Source: JACNKJ01 sp964440095 (GTDB lineage Bacteria; Krumholzibacteriota; Krumholzibacteriia; JACNKJ01). From it: a stretch of DNA of 64,000 nt. The notes under the pieces were generated by a model, which ran no database searches, was not told the DNA's origin, and saw only the letters and a list, made by a program, of their open reading frames with translations. The stretch is taken from positions 1-64,000 of the forward strand of contig CAYTPZ010000002.1 of the NCBI GenBank assembly GCA_964440095.1, read 5' to 3'. The translations under genes and the position numbers were made by a program. Shown piece by piece: positions 43,440-52,406 of this stretch; position 1 is the first letter of the stretch; every line of letters starts with the position of its first letter.

Positions 43440-45131
43440 CGCCGCCCCCCTCCTCGAGCTGTCGGCGAGCCTCGCCGACGCGTCCCGCTTCCAGGAGCAC
43501 GCGGCTGCGGAGAATCGCCTCTCGCGCGATCATGCCGGGATCACCGGCGACTTCAGCGTGGTGAAGGGAGGAATCCCGCGCGGCCAGGGCGCTGTTGCGG
43601 TCGTCACGCGCCTCCGCGAGCAGGGCCCTCATGGCCCAGTAGCGCGAGTGTTTTCGGGGATCCGGGCTGCCGGCGAGGCGCTCGGCGGACTCGTCGAGCA
43701 GAACCTTGGCCCGGTCGTATTCGCCGACATCCGTCCGCAGGCCCGCGGCGACGAGCAGATAGTCGATGACCATATCCTGCCCCGGGATCTTTCCCGGGAA
43801 ACCAGTGCACAGGGACTCCAGTTCGTGTAGCGCCGAAAATGCCAGGGTGGCACGCCCCATCTCGCGACCGTGCTCGATGACGGCCAGGAGCCGGTAGATC
43901 TCTTCGCCCCGCAGGCGCATGTCGGGATCGGCCTCGGCCGCCAGACGGCGAAGCGAATCGGCAGCCGCGAGATTGCCCGACAGGAGCTGGAGGTCCGCAT
44001 CGGTGGCCAGGACGGCCCAATCGGTCTGGAAGTGGGGGTAGTCCTTCGCCCAGCGCTTCGCCTGTTTGATCGCCGTATCGCAGGAATCCAGGCGTCCCAG
44101 GGCCATGAAGGCGTCGGCGATGTTGAGCCAGATGCGGGGCACGTAGTGAGCCTCACCCATTTCCATGCAGAGCGCCACGGACTTCCGGTCAATTGCCAGG
44201 GTTTGGCGCGTATCTCCCAATTCCGAGAACAGTAAGGCCAGCCGGTTGAGCGCTTTGAGCCTCGTGCGGGGAAGATTCCGCTCGTGCGCCAGTTCGTCTA
44301 CGCGCACGAGTATGTCGTGGGCCGCGCCGCGCCTGTTCTCTTCGGTGAGAAGCTGCGCCAGATAGAGCAGGGTCGTAAGCTCGTAGCGTTCAAGGCCCGC
44401 CGCGCGTGTCCAGCGGACCGACAATTCGGCGGCGTGGAGTGCCTGGTCCGTGCGATCCAGTTCCCAGAGGCGGTGGGTGATCTCCGACCAGATCTGAGCG
44501 CGCAGGGGCGCGCCGCCCTGCCGGGCGAGGCTGGGAAGTGCTTCCAGAAGCAGGGCGAGTCCCTGCTCCGGTTCGCCAATGCCGGACAGGGCGCGAGAGG
44601 ATTTCAGGTCCAGGACGGCATTTTGCAGGGGCGACAGGTTCTGGGCTTCTTCACGCGCCCGCAGGTATTAGGCCGGAGCGCCCGGTCGGCGGAAAAAGCG
44701 TCGCGCGTAAAGAAAACGTCCCACGGGCCCGGTGCTGTCGGCCAGCGCGGGAAGTGAGTAGAGACTGTCGCGTTGGGCGGTTCTCTGGAGCAGGTGGTTG
44801 TTGCCCGAAGCAAGGTCGATCCAGAGAAAGTTTTCGGGATCCACGCGCCAGAGCGCATAGAGACTGTCCCCCGCCTCCCGGCGTGTCTCGGGACGCTCGA
44901 TGGCCGCGGCCAGCCTGTGGTAGCGAAGAAAGGCCGGCGCCAGCGGCGCGTGCGCGTCTTCACCCCGGGCCATGGCTTCGTAGGACTCGCGGGCGAGCTT
45001 GGCGATCCGCCCTTCCAGGGGAGTCTTATCCAGCGGAGGGAGGTCGTCCTCGGGAGTTTTCGCCCGTCCGCAGCCGAGAGCATCGCCAGGCTGAACAGGC
45101 ATGCCAAAATGATCGGTGGAAGGGTACGCAT
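43440..45131 (-). pseudogene. Broken TPR lipoprotein gene (sigma-factor-associated)
   Basis: From 45131 the reverse strand begins MRTLPPIILACLFSLAML, a lipoprotein-like signal, but the mature part (GCGRAKTPEDDLPPLDKTPL...) is in another frame; removing one CT of a CTCT run at 45076-45080 would restore LAMLGCGRAK. The frame then meets an in-frame TAA at 44668-44670 (before YLRAREEAQNLSPLQ) and continues open through several TPR-like units (SELGDTRQTLAIDRKSVALC; LNIADAFMALGRLDSCDTAI) to near 43440, where it is cut short. Three lesions argue for decay. Proteins of this kind beside ECF sigma/zf-HC2 genes often end in a CHAT peptidase domain, absent here (inference). Confidence 0.7.
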
Positions 45132-45224
45132 TTGCCGGAGCATAGCAGCCGAGGCTGCTGCTGTCATTTCTCCTTTATCGAACTGCGTCCATGTTTTATA
45201 TTTCGAAGATAACCCAAGCAACGT

Positions 45225-45863
45225 ATGCGTATGAGAGACAATCCCGATCAAGGCCAGCAGATTCACAAGGCCCTCACCCGTTTCTTTAAGGGCGAGGAGG
45301 GGGCCGCCAATCAACTTTGTCGGCTTCTCGGGCCCAGTCTCAGCCGGGTGGCCCGAAGCCAATTTTGTCAGGACCACGATGCGGGCGAGGACGCAATACA
45401 GGACAGCCTCATCGCCCTCCTTGCCTTTCTCAAGCGTCGCGGCATCTTCGAGGGCGACCTTCAGGCCTTCGCCAATACCGTGCTGCGCAACCGCTGCCGC
45501 GACATCCATCGTCGCCGCGGGCGTTTTCCCACCGTGCCCGTGGAGGATCGCGAGAACGAGCTGGCGACGGGTTTTTTCGATCCCCTGGATGCGATGATTC
45601 GTGAAGAACTGAGCACCGGGCTGCGCAGTGCGCTCAGGCATCTGGACGATGCCTGTCGCGATCTGATCCAGCGCTTGTTTCTGCGGGACGAGTCCGTGGA
45701 GACGCTGAGACTGGATCTGGGCCTGGGCAGCGTCCAGGCGGTCTATTTCCGCAAGGATCGTTGTCTCGAAAAGCTCAGAAAACTCTTGAATCCGGCGACT
45801 TTTGATCGTTCCCCTATTGTGAACAGTCGATTCAGCAGCCACCGGAAACCGCGGAGGCCTTAA
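45225..45863 (+). CDS. ECF-type RNA polymerase sigma factor
   Basis: 212 residues. Sigma region 2: DHDAGEDAIQDSLIALLAFL and NTVLRNRCRDIHRRRGR (the -10-binding part). Region 4: HLDDACRDLIQRLFLRDESV followed by ETLRLDLGLGSVQAVYFRKD (helix-turn-helix). A ~20-residue tail after region 4 is unassigned. It is divergent from the TPR pseudogene across a 93-bp gap that likely holds both promoters, and 5 bases ahead of a zinc-finger anti-sigma gene. ECF factors redirect polymerase to a small regulon; here that may once have included the TPR gene. Confidence 0.87.
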   Translation: MRMRDNPDQGQQIHKALTRFFKGEEGAANQLCRLLGPSLSRVARSQFCQDHDAGEDAIQDSLIALLAFLKRRGIFEGDLQAFANTVLRNRCRDIHRRRGRFPTVPVEDRENELATGFFDPLDAMIREELSTGLRSALRHLDDACRDLIQRLFLRDESVETLRLDLGLGSVQAVYFRKDRCLEKLRKLLNPATFDRSPIVNSRFSSHRKPRRP

Positions 45864-45868
45864 AGGGC

Positions 45869-46597
45869 ATGAACCCCACGAAGTCATTCCCTGAAAATAA
45901 AATTGAATTCGAATGCGTTGAACCCGAGCTGGGGGCGCGTCTGTCCGAGTATGCGGATCCCGGACTGGATCCCGCCCTCCGCCTGCGTTTTGAGCAACAC
46001 CTGGAGATCTGTCACGCCTGCCGCGAGCGCGTGGTTATCGAGCGGGGTCTCGGTGAAATCCTGACCGAGGCGGATTTCGCTTCGCGTCCGCTCCGAGTCG
46101 GCCGGGTTTTTCACCTGTGGCCCGCCAGCGGCCTCGCCCTGGCCGCCGCGCTTGTCCTGGCTATCCTGCTCCCCCCGCAAAACCTCCTGCCTGATGATCG
46201 CTATCGGGGCGACGATGACAGTTTTGTGATCACGCGACCGGTCGAAGGCGAGGTGCTCGGCATCGACGGCGGCGCCCTGCGCTGGACGGAACTCGAAGAC
46301 GCCAGCGCCTATCGCATCAGCCTGATGAGTGTGGAAGGGGAATTTCTCTGGGAGGGCGAGACGGTGACGGCCTCCCTCGATCTTCCCGCAGAAAGCGAGT
46401 TCGAGGGGGATTTCTTCGCCGCCGTGGAGCCCGTGCCGGCCGATCTCCATCCGCCGCGCGAGACCAGCGTGGCCTTTAGGCGCGGGTCCGCCTGGCGTGT
46501 GCTCGGCTTTCGTATGGGGCATCCACATTCGGCGTCCCTGTTGACGGGAATCGCCGCGCTCGTCCTGGGTTTCGCCGCCATCCTTCGCCGGCGATGA
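45869..46597 (+). CDS. Zinc-finger (zf-HC2) anti-sigma-like membrane protein
   Basis: 242 residues. The anti-sigma zinc motif is at H44-x3-C48-x2-C51 (QHLEICHACRE), preceded by the usual helix. One membrane segment at about 84-102 (WPASGLALAAALVLAILL), then a ~110-residue beta-rich outer domain (LRWTELEDASAYRISLMSVE, fibronectin-III-like) and a C-terminal hydrophobic stretch with a basic end (LLTGIAALVLGFAAILRRR), an unusual second anchor. Five bases after the sigma factor gene, so it is probably its regulator. Its end overlaps the fumarase-like stump on the other strand. Confidence 0.82.
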   Translation: MNPTKSFPENKIEFECVEPELGARLSEYADPGLDPALRLRFEQHLEICHACRERVVIERGLGEILTEADFASRPLRVGRVFHLWPASGLALAAALVLAILLPPQNLLPDDRYRGDDDSFVITRPVEGEVLGIDGGALRWTELEDASAYRISLMSVEGEFLWEGETVTASLDLPAESEFEGDFFAAVEPVPADLHPPRETSVAFRRGSAWRVLGFRMGHPHSASLLTGIAALVLGFAAILRRR

Positions 46598-46690
46598 GGC
46601 TCGCGGCCCCGCCCACGGCGTGAAGGTAGACGGCGCCGTCGATCAGGGGTGCCAGCGTTTCCTTGGGAATAGTCATTTCAGATGAAATCG
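46590..46690 (-). pseudogene. Short class I fumarase beta-domain stump
   Basis: The reverse strand encodes MTIPKETLAPLIDGAVYLHA and then VGGAASLIA. This matches the stretch in class I fumarases and tartrate dehydratases that reads xxPETxxALKxHGAVYLxAVGGAAALxA (from family knowledge). It is bounded by an in-frame TAG upstream and by the end of the anti-sigma gene downstream, so only about 30 residues remain. Probably the relic of a gene lost when the sigma/anti-sigma segment arrived. Confidence 0.45.
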
Positions 46691-46757
46691 CCTAGCGCCC
46701 GCGAGCCGGAAAGCACGGCTTTTGCATGAGGCACTCCTGTGCTAACGTGGGGGCCTC

Positions 46758-48137
46758 ATGGCAAAAACGAAGACAGGATATCTCTGCAAGGAGTGCGGCG
46801 CGGAATCTGCGGCATGGATGGGCAAGTGCCCCTCCTGCGGCGCCTGGGATTCCCTCACTGAACTCAATCGAGTGATCGGCAAGCAAGCCACGCGCTCGCT
46901 CGACGGTGTGGCGCGTCGCGGCATGGATCCCGTGCCTCTCAGCGAAGTGCCGGCGGAATCGACCAGCCGCGGAAAGAGCGGTGTGGACGAACTCGACCGC
47001 GTCCTCGGCGGCGGCTTTGTGCCCGGCTCGGTGGTGCTGGTGGGGGGTGATCCGGGCATCGGCAAGTCCACCCTGCTGCTGCAGGTGGCAAGCGCCTTGG
47101 CGGCAAAGGGCGAAACCGTCCTCTACGTTTCCGGTGAAGAGAGTCCCGGCCAGGTGCGACTTCGCGCCGAACGCTTGGGTGCGCTGGAAGAGAAGATCCT
47201 TTTCCTGGCCTCCACCGATCTGGATGAACTCCGAAACGCTACCGAAAAACTACAGCCCGGCTTGGTCATCGTGGACTCGGTGCAGACCATGGCCGACCCG
47301 GCCCAAGAGGGTGCGCCCGGTGGCGTGTCGCAACTTCGCCACGTGACCGCTCGGCTTTCGGCCCTGGCCAAAGACCGCGGTTTTCCCCTGGTGCTCATTG
47401 GACACGTGACCAAAGATGGACAGATCGCGGGCCCGCGCATCCTCGAACACATGGTGGACGCGGTGCTCTATTTCGAGGGTGAAGAACGCGGCGCGGGTCG
47501 CATCCTTCGCTCGGTAAAAAATCGATTCGGTTCCACCAACGAAGTGGCCCTCTTTGAAATGACGGGCAAGGGTCTGGAAGCGCTGAGCGACCCTTCGGGA
47601 TTTCTCGGCGGACGGCACCTGCAGGGCGAGGTGGGCAGTGCTGTCACTGTTACCTGGACCGGCACGCGACCCCTGGCCGTGGAAGTGCAGGCGCTGGTTT
47701 CCTCGCCTCGCTACGGCACACCTGCCCGCGTGGTGCAGGGCGTGGATCACAAACGCGTAAGCCTGCTCGTGGCCGTGCTCGAAAAAAGCACGGGCATGCA
47801 GCTGGGCGGTAGCGACATCTTCGTGTCCGTGGCCGGCGGCCTGAAGCTGGACGATCCCGCCACCGACGCGGCTCTGCTCGCCGCCCTGGCCAGCAGCTTC
47901 ACGGGCAAGCCTGTGCCCGAGGCCACCGTTTTCCTCGGTGAAGTGGGCCTACGCGGCAATCTGCGTCCGGGCAGTCAGGTGGCCGATCGTTGCCGCGAAG
48001 CCGAGCGACTAGGCTTCAAGCGCGCGGTGGTGGCCAGCGAGGCCGGCGATCTGCCGCCACTGGCTCGTCGCGTTGACGGCGTGGTCGCCCTGGTCGATTT
48101 CTGCGCGGCCGAAAGCGGAAAGGGTGCGAGTCCATAA
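46758..48137 (+). CDS. radA: DNA repair protein RadA (Sms)
   Basis: 459 residues. Helps branch migration in recombination. N-terminal zinc finger CKECGAESAAWMGKCPSCGA; RecA-like core with Walker A GGDPGIGKSTLLLQVA; the RadA-specific KNRFGSTNEV motif; and the Lon-like C-terminal domain (ATVFLGEVGLRGNLRPGSQV). All key parts are intact and the length is standard. Its TAA shares a base with the start of the next reading frame (TAATG). Confidence 0.97.
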   Translation: MAKTKTGYLCKECGAESAAWMGKCPSCGAWDSLTELNRVIGKQATRSLDGVARRGMDPVPLSEVPAESTSRGKSGVDELDRVLGGGFVPGSVVLVGGDPGIGKSTLLLQVASALAAKGETVLYVSGEESPGQVRLRAERLGALEEKILFLASTDLDELRNATEKLQPGLVIVDSVQTMADPAQEGAPGGVSQLRHVTARLSALAKDRGFPLVLIGHVTKDGQIAGPRILEHMVDAVLYFEGEERGAGRILRSVKNRFGSTNEVALFEMTGKGLEALSDPSGFLGGRHLQGEVGSAVTVTWTGTRPLAVEVQALVSSPRYGTPARVVQGVDHKRVSLLVAVLEKSTGMQLGGSDIFVSVAGGLKLDDPATDAALLAALASSFTGKPVPEATVFLGEVGLRGNLRPGSQVADRCREAERLGFKRAVVASEAGDLPPLARRVDGVVALVDFCAAESGKGASP

Positions 48138-48204
48138 TGGAAAAGGCGAAGCTTCGCGTGGGCCTCATGCTCGATTCCCTTGACCTTGAGGCTGGCAAAT
48201 TCGC

Positions 48205-48936
48205 ATGATCGAGGAAATTCAGCAGTCGAATTACGCCGAGATCAGCTTTCTCATCATGAACGGCTCTGCACCCGACAAGCCCAGCTTCGCCCGGCGTTTT
48301 CGCTCCGGATGGGGCACGCGCATTTTTCGTCTCTATGTAAAAAGCGAACGCGCCTTTCTGCGCGCCCTGAACCTGGGCGGTCCCGACGCTTTCGAAACGC
48401 GCACGGCCCGGCCCCTTTTCGAAGGCGTGGAGCGCATCACCGCGAAACCCGAGCGAAAGCGCTTCTCCGACCATTTCTCTAGCGAAGATCTCGCCGCCAT
48501 CAGCGAGCAGGAACTCGACGTCATCGTGCGCCTGGGCTTTCGCATTCTCAATGGCGGCATACTCGGAGCGGCGCGTCATGGTGTCTGGTCATTCCATCAC
48601 GGCGACAATCAGCTTGTGTGCGGCGGCGCGCCGGGTTTTTGGGAATTGTTCCAGGGGCGCCATCTGACCGGATCGGTGCTGCAGGTTCTCAACGAAGATC
48701 TCGACAACGGGCTCGTGCCCTGCCGTTCCTGGTCGAGCACCGACCGACTATTCCTGACCCGCAGTATGAACAATTACTATTGGAAAACCCTTTCCTTCCT
48801 GCCGCGCAAACTGAAGGAACTACATCAACGTGGCGGTGAGGCTTTCTTCCGCGGGGCCGAGGCGCTGATGAAGCCCACTCTCATTGAAGTGGATGAGGCC
48901 AGTCTCATGGCGGAGTGGATCCTGCCCACTGGCTAG
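48205..48936 (+). CDS. Formyltransferase-like protein, probable 5' frameshift
   Basis: 243 residues from the ATG at 48205. DHFSSEDLAAISEQELDVIV and ILGAARHGVWSFHHGDNQ, with GAPGFWELFQGRHLTGSVLQ, resemble the formyltransferase-fold family containing methionyl-tRNA formyltransferase. The usual N-terminus seems to lie in another frame: 48137-48208 encodes MEKAKLRVGLMLDSLDLEAGKFA and then a stop, overlapping the radA stop and ending exactly where MIEEIQQSNYAEI begins. One base added near 48204 would join them into a typical ~265-residue protein. So this is a frameshifted gene, a sequencing/assembly error, or a coupled pair. Substrate unknown. Confidence 0.7.
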   Translation: MIEEIQQSNYAEISFLIMNGSAPDKPSFARRFRSGWGTRIFRLYVKSERAFLRALNLGGPDAFETRTARPLFEGVERITAKPERKRFSDHFSSEDLAAISEQELDVIVRLGFRILNGGILGAARHGVWSFHHGDNQLVCGGAPGFWELFQGRHLTGSVLQVLNEDLDNGLVPCRSWSSTDRLFLTRSMNNYYWKTLSFLPRKLKELHQRGGEAFFRGAEALMKPTLIEVDEASLMAEWILPTG

Positions 48937-48992
48937 TCCTCTGGCGAATCTCAGGTGAGCGTGCTAAACATTCGGGAAGGAGGCGACAGAAA

Positions 48993-49694
48993 ATGCCTGC
49001 GGAACATCCATTCTGGACCATCATCGTCGCCGCCGGCTGCGGGCAGCGATTCGGCGCGGCGCGCCCCAAGCAATACCTGGAGCTGGCCGGACGCCCCGTG
49101 CTCATGCGCGCGATGGATCCTTTCCTGGACCACGGTGATCCCGACCGGATCATCCTGGTGATTCCACCCGAGGACAGTGGGTACATCCAGGAGATGCTTG
49201 ATGAATACCTGCCTGGCGCGCGCGCATTGCTTGTACCGGGAGGCGCAACGCGGCAGAACTCGGTCTATCGAGGGCTCAGCGCCATTGCCGACGAAGAGGC
49301 TTTCGTGGCCGTGCACGACGCGGCGCGCCCGCTATTCGATGGATCCAAGCTCTCGGAGTGGCGCAACTTGCTCGAAGAGTGTGAGGCTGTGCTTCCTGTG
49401 ATTCCCATCGCGGACACAGTGGTGGAGGCGCAGGATGGTCGCGTGAGCAAGCTACTGGATCGACGAAAGCTCGGTGCGGTGCAAACACCACAGCTTTTCA
49501 AACTGTCGACCCTGCGGGCGGCCCACATGGAAGCCATAGAGCGCGGCGAGGAAAATGCCAGCGACGACGGCGGGCTGGTACTCGCCTTTGGCGGAGATAT
49601 TCGTGCGGTCTCCGGCGACCCGAACAATTTCAAGATCACTCGTCCGGAAGATTTCGAATGGGCGGAACGTGAGCTCAAGGAGAAGGATGACTAG
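48993..49694 (+). CDS. ispD: 2-C-methyl-D-erythritol 4-phosphate cytidylyltransferase
   Basis: 233 residues. Third step of the MEP isoprenoid pathway (CTP + MEP to CDP-ME). IIVAAGCGQRFGAARPKQYL is the CTP-binding loop, VPGGATRQNSVYRGL and VAVHDAARPLF are conserved, and KLGAVQTPQLFKL and FKITRPEDFEWAE close the fold. The ATG at 48993 follows GGAGG at 48979; 26 upstream open codons are not family-like. Overlaps ispF by 8 bp. Confidence 0.96.
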   Translation: MPAEHPFWTIIVAAGCGQRFGAARPKQYLELAGRPVLMRAMDPFLDHGDPDRIILVIPPEDSGYIQEMLDEYLPGARALLVPGGATRQNSVYRGLSAIADEEAFVAVHDAARPLFDGSKLSEWRNLLEECEAVLPVIPIADTVVEAQDGRVSKLLDRRKLGAVQTPQLFKLSTLRAAHMEAIERGEENASDDGGLVLAFGGDIRAVSGDPNNFKITRPEDFEWAERELKEKDD

Positions 49695-50169
49695 AACAGG
49701 CATCGGATTCGATTCCCACCGCTTCGCCGAAGGCCGTCCGCTGATTCTAGGTGGTGTCACCATTCCAGGATCGCGCGGCCTGGCAGGCCACTCCGACGCC
49801 GACGTACTGGCCCACGCCATCGTGGATGCTCTGCTCGGCGCTGCAGCATTGGGAGATATCGGTGGCCATTTTTCCGACAAGGATGAGGCCTGGAAAAACG
49901 CGCCGGGTTCTTTGTTCATCGACCACACCTTGGAATTGCTATCAAAGCGTGGCATGAGACCAGTGCATATTGATAGCACCATCATTGCTGAAACACCGCA
50001 CCTGGCGCCGCAGGTGGCTGCCATCCGTGAAAGTCTCGCCGGATTTCTGAAGCTGCCCCTTAAGTCGGTCTCTGTGAAGGCTACCAGCAACGAGGGCATG
50101 GGCGCTTTGGGACGAGGCGAGGGAATGGCCGTCATGGCCGTGGCAACCATCGAGGAGAAAGATGCCTGA
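49687..50169 (+). CDS. ispF: 2-C-methyl-D-erythritol 2,4-cyclodiphosphate synthase
   Basis: 160 residues. Cyclises CDP-ME 2-phosphate in the MEP pathway. GIGFDSHRFAEGRPLILGG with the metal-binding Asp and His, GHSDADVLAHAIVDALLGAA, and the C-terminal KATSNEGMGALGRGEGMAVM are diagnostic. The start lies 8 bp inside ispD and its end overlaps gltX by 8 bp, so the three are probably translated in series. Confidence 0.97.
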   Translation: MTRTGIGFDSHRFAEGRPLILGGVTIPGSRGLAGHSDADVLAHAIVDALLGAAALGDIGGHFSDKDEAWKNAPGSLFIDHTLELLSKRGMRPVHIDSTIIAETPHLAPQVAAIRESLAGFLKLPLKSVSVKATSNEGMGALGRGEGMAVMAVATIEEKDA

Positions 50170-51571
50170 TTCAAAACCCCGCGTGCGATTCGCACCCAGC
50201 CCCACAGGAAGCCTGCACATGGGTGTGGCCCGCACGGCCTTATTCAACTGGCTCTTCGCCCGTGGGCGGGGCGGCACCTATGTGTTGCGCGTGGAAGATA
50301 CGGATCGCGAACGCAGCACCCGCGAGAGTGAAGAGGCCATGCTCACAAGTCTCAAATGGTTGGGTCTCGATTGGGACGAAGGTCCCGACGCCGGTGGAGA
50401 CTATGGTCCTTATCGTCAGAGTGAGCGACTGGACTTCTACGCGGCCAAGGCAAATCTGCTTGTGGGGCAAAATCTTGCCTACCCCTGTTTTTGCAGCGAC
50501 GAAGATCTCGCGGCCAAACGCGAAAGGGCCGAGGCCGAAAAGAGGGCGCCAGTTTACGATGGTACCTGTGCGAACATCGATCCGGCCGAAGCGGCTGAAC
50601 GTGCCGCAAAAGAAAAACACACCATTCGTTTTCGGGTGCCTGATCGCGACGTGACCATCGAAGATCTTGTTCGCGGCCAAGTCACCTTTCCCGCGGGAAC
50701 GGTGGGGGATTTCATTCTGCTTCGCCCCGATGGAATGCCCGTCTACAATTTTGCCTGTGTTGTTGATGATGGCCTCATGGAAATCTCTCACGTATTGCGC
50801 GGCGAGGATCATCTTTCGAATACCCTTCGCCAGGTCATGCTCTACGAGGCACTTGATTTTCAGGTGCCCGCATTCGGGCACCTTTCTATGATTTTGGGCG
50901 AGGACAAGCAGAAGCTGTCCAAGCGCCATGGCGCGGTGAGTGTTGAGGCTTTTCGCGAGCAGGGCTATCAGCCTGAGGCTCTTCTCAACTACCTCGCCCT
51001 ACTCGGATGGAATCCCGGCGACGAGCGCGAGAACATGAAGCTGGATGAGCTCGTGAAAGCCTTCGATATCGGGCGTGTCAATAAATCGCCGGCCGTTTTT
51101 GATCGCGCAAAACTCGACTGGCTCGCGGGAGTGAAGATTCGCGAAGGCAAGCCTGAGGATATGCTCGAAGCTGCCCGGCCATTCCTTCCGGGCGAAAGCG
51201 ATGAACGCATTCTGAAGATGATCGCGGCGGTGCAGGATCATCTGCACTACGCGGCTCAGTTGCCTCATGAAGTTGAGTTGCTCAAGGGTTCTCGTCCTGA
51301 GCCCGACGTGGAGGCGCGCGATTGGATCGACGGTGGAAGGGACCTCTTCGATGCATTGGTTGCAGAGATATCTTCCCGGGAAGGAAATTTCGATGCAGGG
51401 GTTTTCAAGGCTTCCATGAAGGCGTCGGGCAAGGCTGCGGGAAAGAAGGGCAAGGAGTTGTTCATGCCCGTGCGCGCGAAGATCACGGGGCGAATTCACG
51501 GGCCCGATCTATCGGCAGTCGCAGAAATTCTAGGATCTGAGGAAGTGCTGGCCCGGCTGCAGGCGGAGTGA
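50162..51571 (+). CDS. gltX: Glutamyl-tRNA synthetase
   Basis: 469 residues. Charges tRNA-Glu with glutamate. RFAPSPTGSLHMGVARTALF contains the HIGH-type motif (read HMGV), VLRVEDTDRERST follows, and KQKLSKRHGAVSVEAF contains the KLSKR loop. The C-terminal anticodon-binding helices end PVRAKITGRIHGPDLSAVA. Whether it also charges tRNA-Gln (non-discriminating type) cannot be told here. Confidence 0.96.
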   Translation: MPDSKPRVRFAPSPTGSLHMGVARTALFNWLFARGRGGTYVLRVEDTDRERSTRESEEAMLTSLKWLGLDWDEGPDAGGDYGPYRQSERLDFYAAKANLLVGQNLAYPCFCSDEDLAAKRERAEAEKRAPVYDGTCANIDPAEAAERAAKEKHTIRFRVPDRDVTIEDLVRGQVTFPAGTVGDFILLRPDGMPVYNFACVVDDGLMEISHVLRGEDHLSNTLRQVMLYEALDFQVPAFGHLSMILGEDKQKLSKRHGAVSVEAFREQGYQPEALLNYLALLGWNPGDERENMKLDELVKAFDIGRVNKSPAVFDRAKLDWLAGVKIREGKPEDMLEAARPFLPGESDERILKMIAAVQDHLHYAAQLPHEVELLKGSRPEPDVEARDWIDGGRDLFDALVAEISSREGNFDAGVFKASMKASGKAAGKKGKELFMPVRAKITGRIHGPDLSAVAEILGSEEVLARLQAE

Positions 51572-51595
51572 CGACGCATTTCGCGGAGGTAAAAT

Positions 51596-52321
51596 TTGGC
51601 ATGGATCACTGACCCCGGCATCTGGATCGCCTTGCTCACACTCACATCCATCGAGATCGTGTTGGGTGTGGACAACATTGTATTCATTTCCATACTCGCC
51701 GGAAAATTGCCGCAGGAAAAGCAGGAGCGCGCGCGCATCCTAGGCCTTGCCGTGGCTATGATTACGCGCATCCTGCTATTGCTGTCGCTCACTTGGGTGA
51801 TGCGGCTCACGCAGCCGATCTTCCACGTTTTTACCCAGGAGATTTCCGGTCGGGATCTCATTCTGCTCGCCGGCGGCTTGTTTTTGCTGGCCAAAAGCAC
51901 CCTTGAAATTCACGAGAACCTGGAGCAGCACGAAGAGAAGGAGAAGCGCAGGCAGGCTGCCGGCTTCATGGGGGTTATTGCGCAGATCGCCGTGCTGGAT
52001 CTGGTCTTCAGTCTCGACTCGGTAATCACTGCCATCGGGCTTGCCGATCAGATTCCCGTCATGGTGGCCGCCATCGTGGTGGCTGTCATTGTCATGATGT
52101 TCTCCGCGCGAGCCATCAGCGTCTTCATCGAGAAACACCCCACGGTGAAAATACTCGCACTGAGTTTTCTGCTGCTCATCGGAGTGGCGCTCGTGGCCGA
52201 GGCCTTCGAACTACATCTGCCCAAGGGATACATCTACTTCGCCATGGCCTTCTCGGTTTTCGTGGAGATGTTAAATCTTCGCATCCGAGGAACTGGAAAG
52301 TTGAAAGGTGGTTCAGCTTGA
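51596..52321 (+). CDS. TerC-family integral membrane protein
   Basis: 241 residues, about seven membrane segments. SIEIVLGVDNIVFISILAGK and VLDLVFSLDSVITAIGLADQ carry the paired acidic residues of TerC/Alx transporters, which in other bacteria export manganese or support secretion of metalloenzymes. It starts at TTG: GGAGGT at 51585-51590 is ideally spaced, and the nearby ATG at 51601 is out of frame. Single gene after gltX. Confidence 0.9.
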   Translation: MAWITDPGIWIALLTLTSIEIVLGVDNIVFISILAGKLPQEKQERARILGLAVAMITRILLLLSLTWVMRLTQPIFHVFTQEISGRDLILLAGGLFLLAKSTLEIHENLEQHEEKEKRRQAAGFMGVIAQIAVLDLVFSLDSVITAIGLADQIPVMVAAIVVAVIVMMFSARAISVFIEKHPTVKILALSFLLLIGVALVAEAFELHLPKGYIYFAMAFSVFVEMLNLRIRGTGKLKGGSA

Positions 52322-52406
52322 TTCCCCCCTGCCATGGCTGTGGTCGCGCACTCAGTAACTGCCGCATCATAGACGTCTTCTATCCCGTGCGAGAGGATTA
52401 CCAAGT

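Noticed and set aside
43339..43830. 163-residue lipoprotein as a complete gene
   Set aside because: Only the first ~30 residues look real; the rest is the exact complement of TPR-coding sequence.
44604..45887. 427-codon reverse ORF spanning the sigma gene
   Set aside because: Its first two-thirds are antisense to the sigma factor and its end is the TPR pseudogene in the wrong frame; only the internal MRTLPPII signal sequence is informative.
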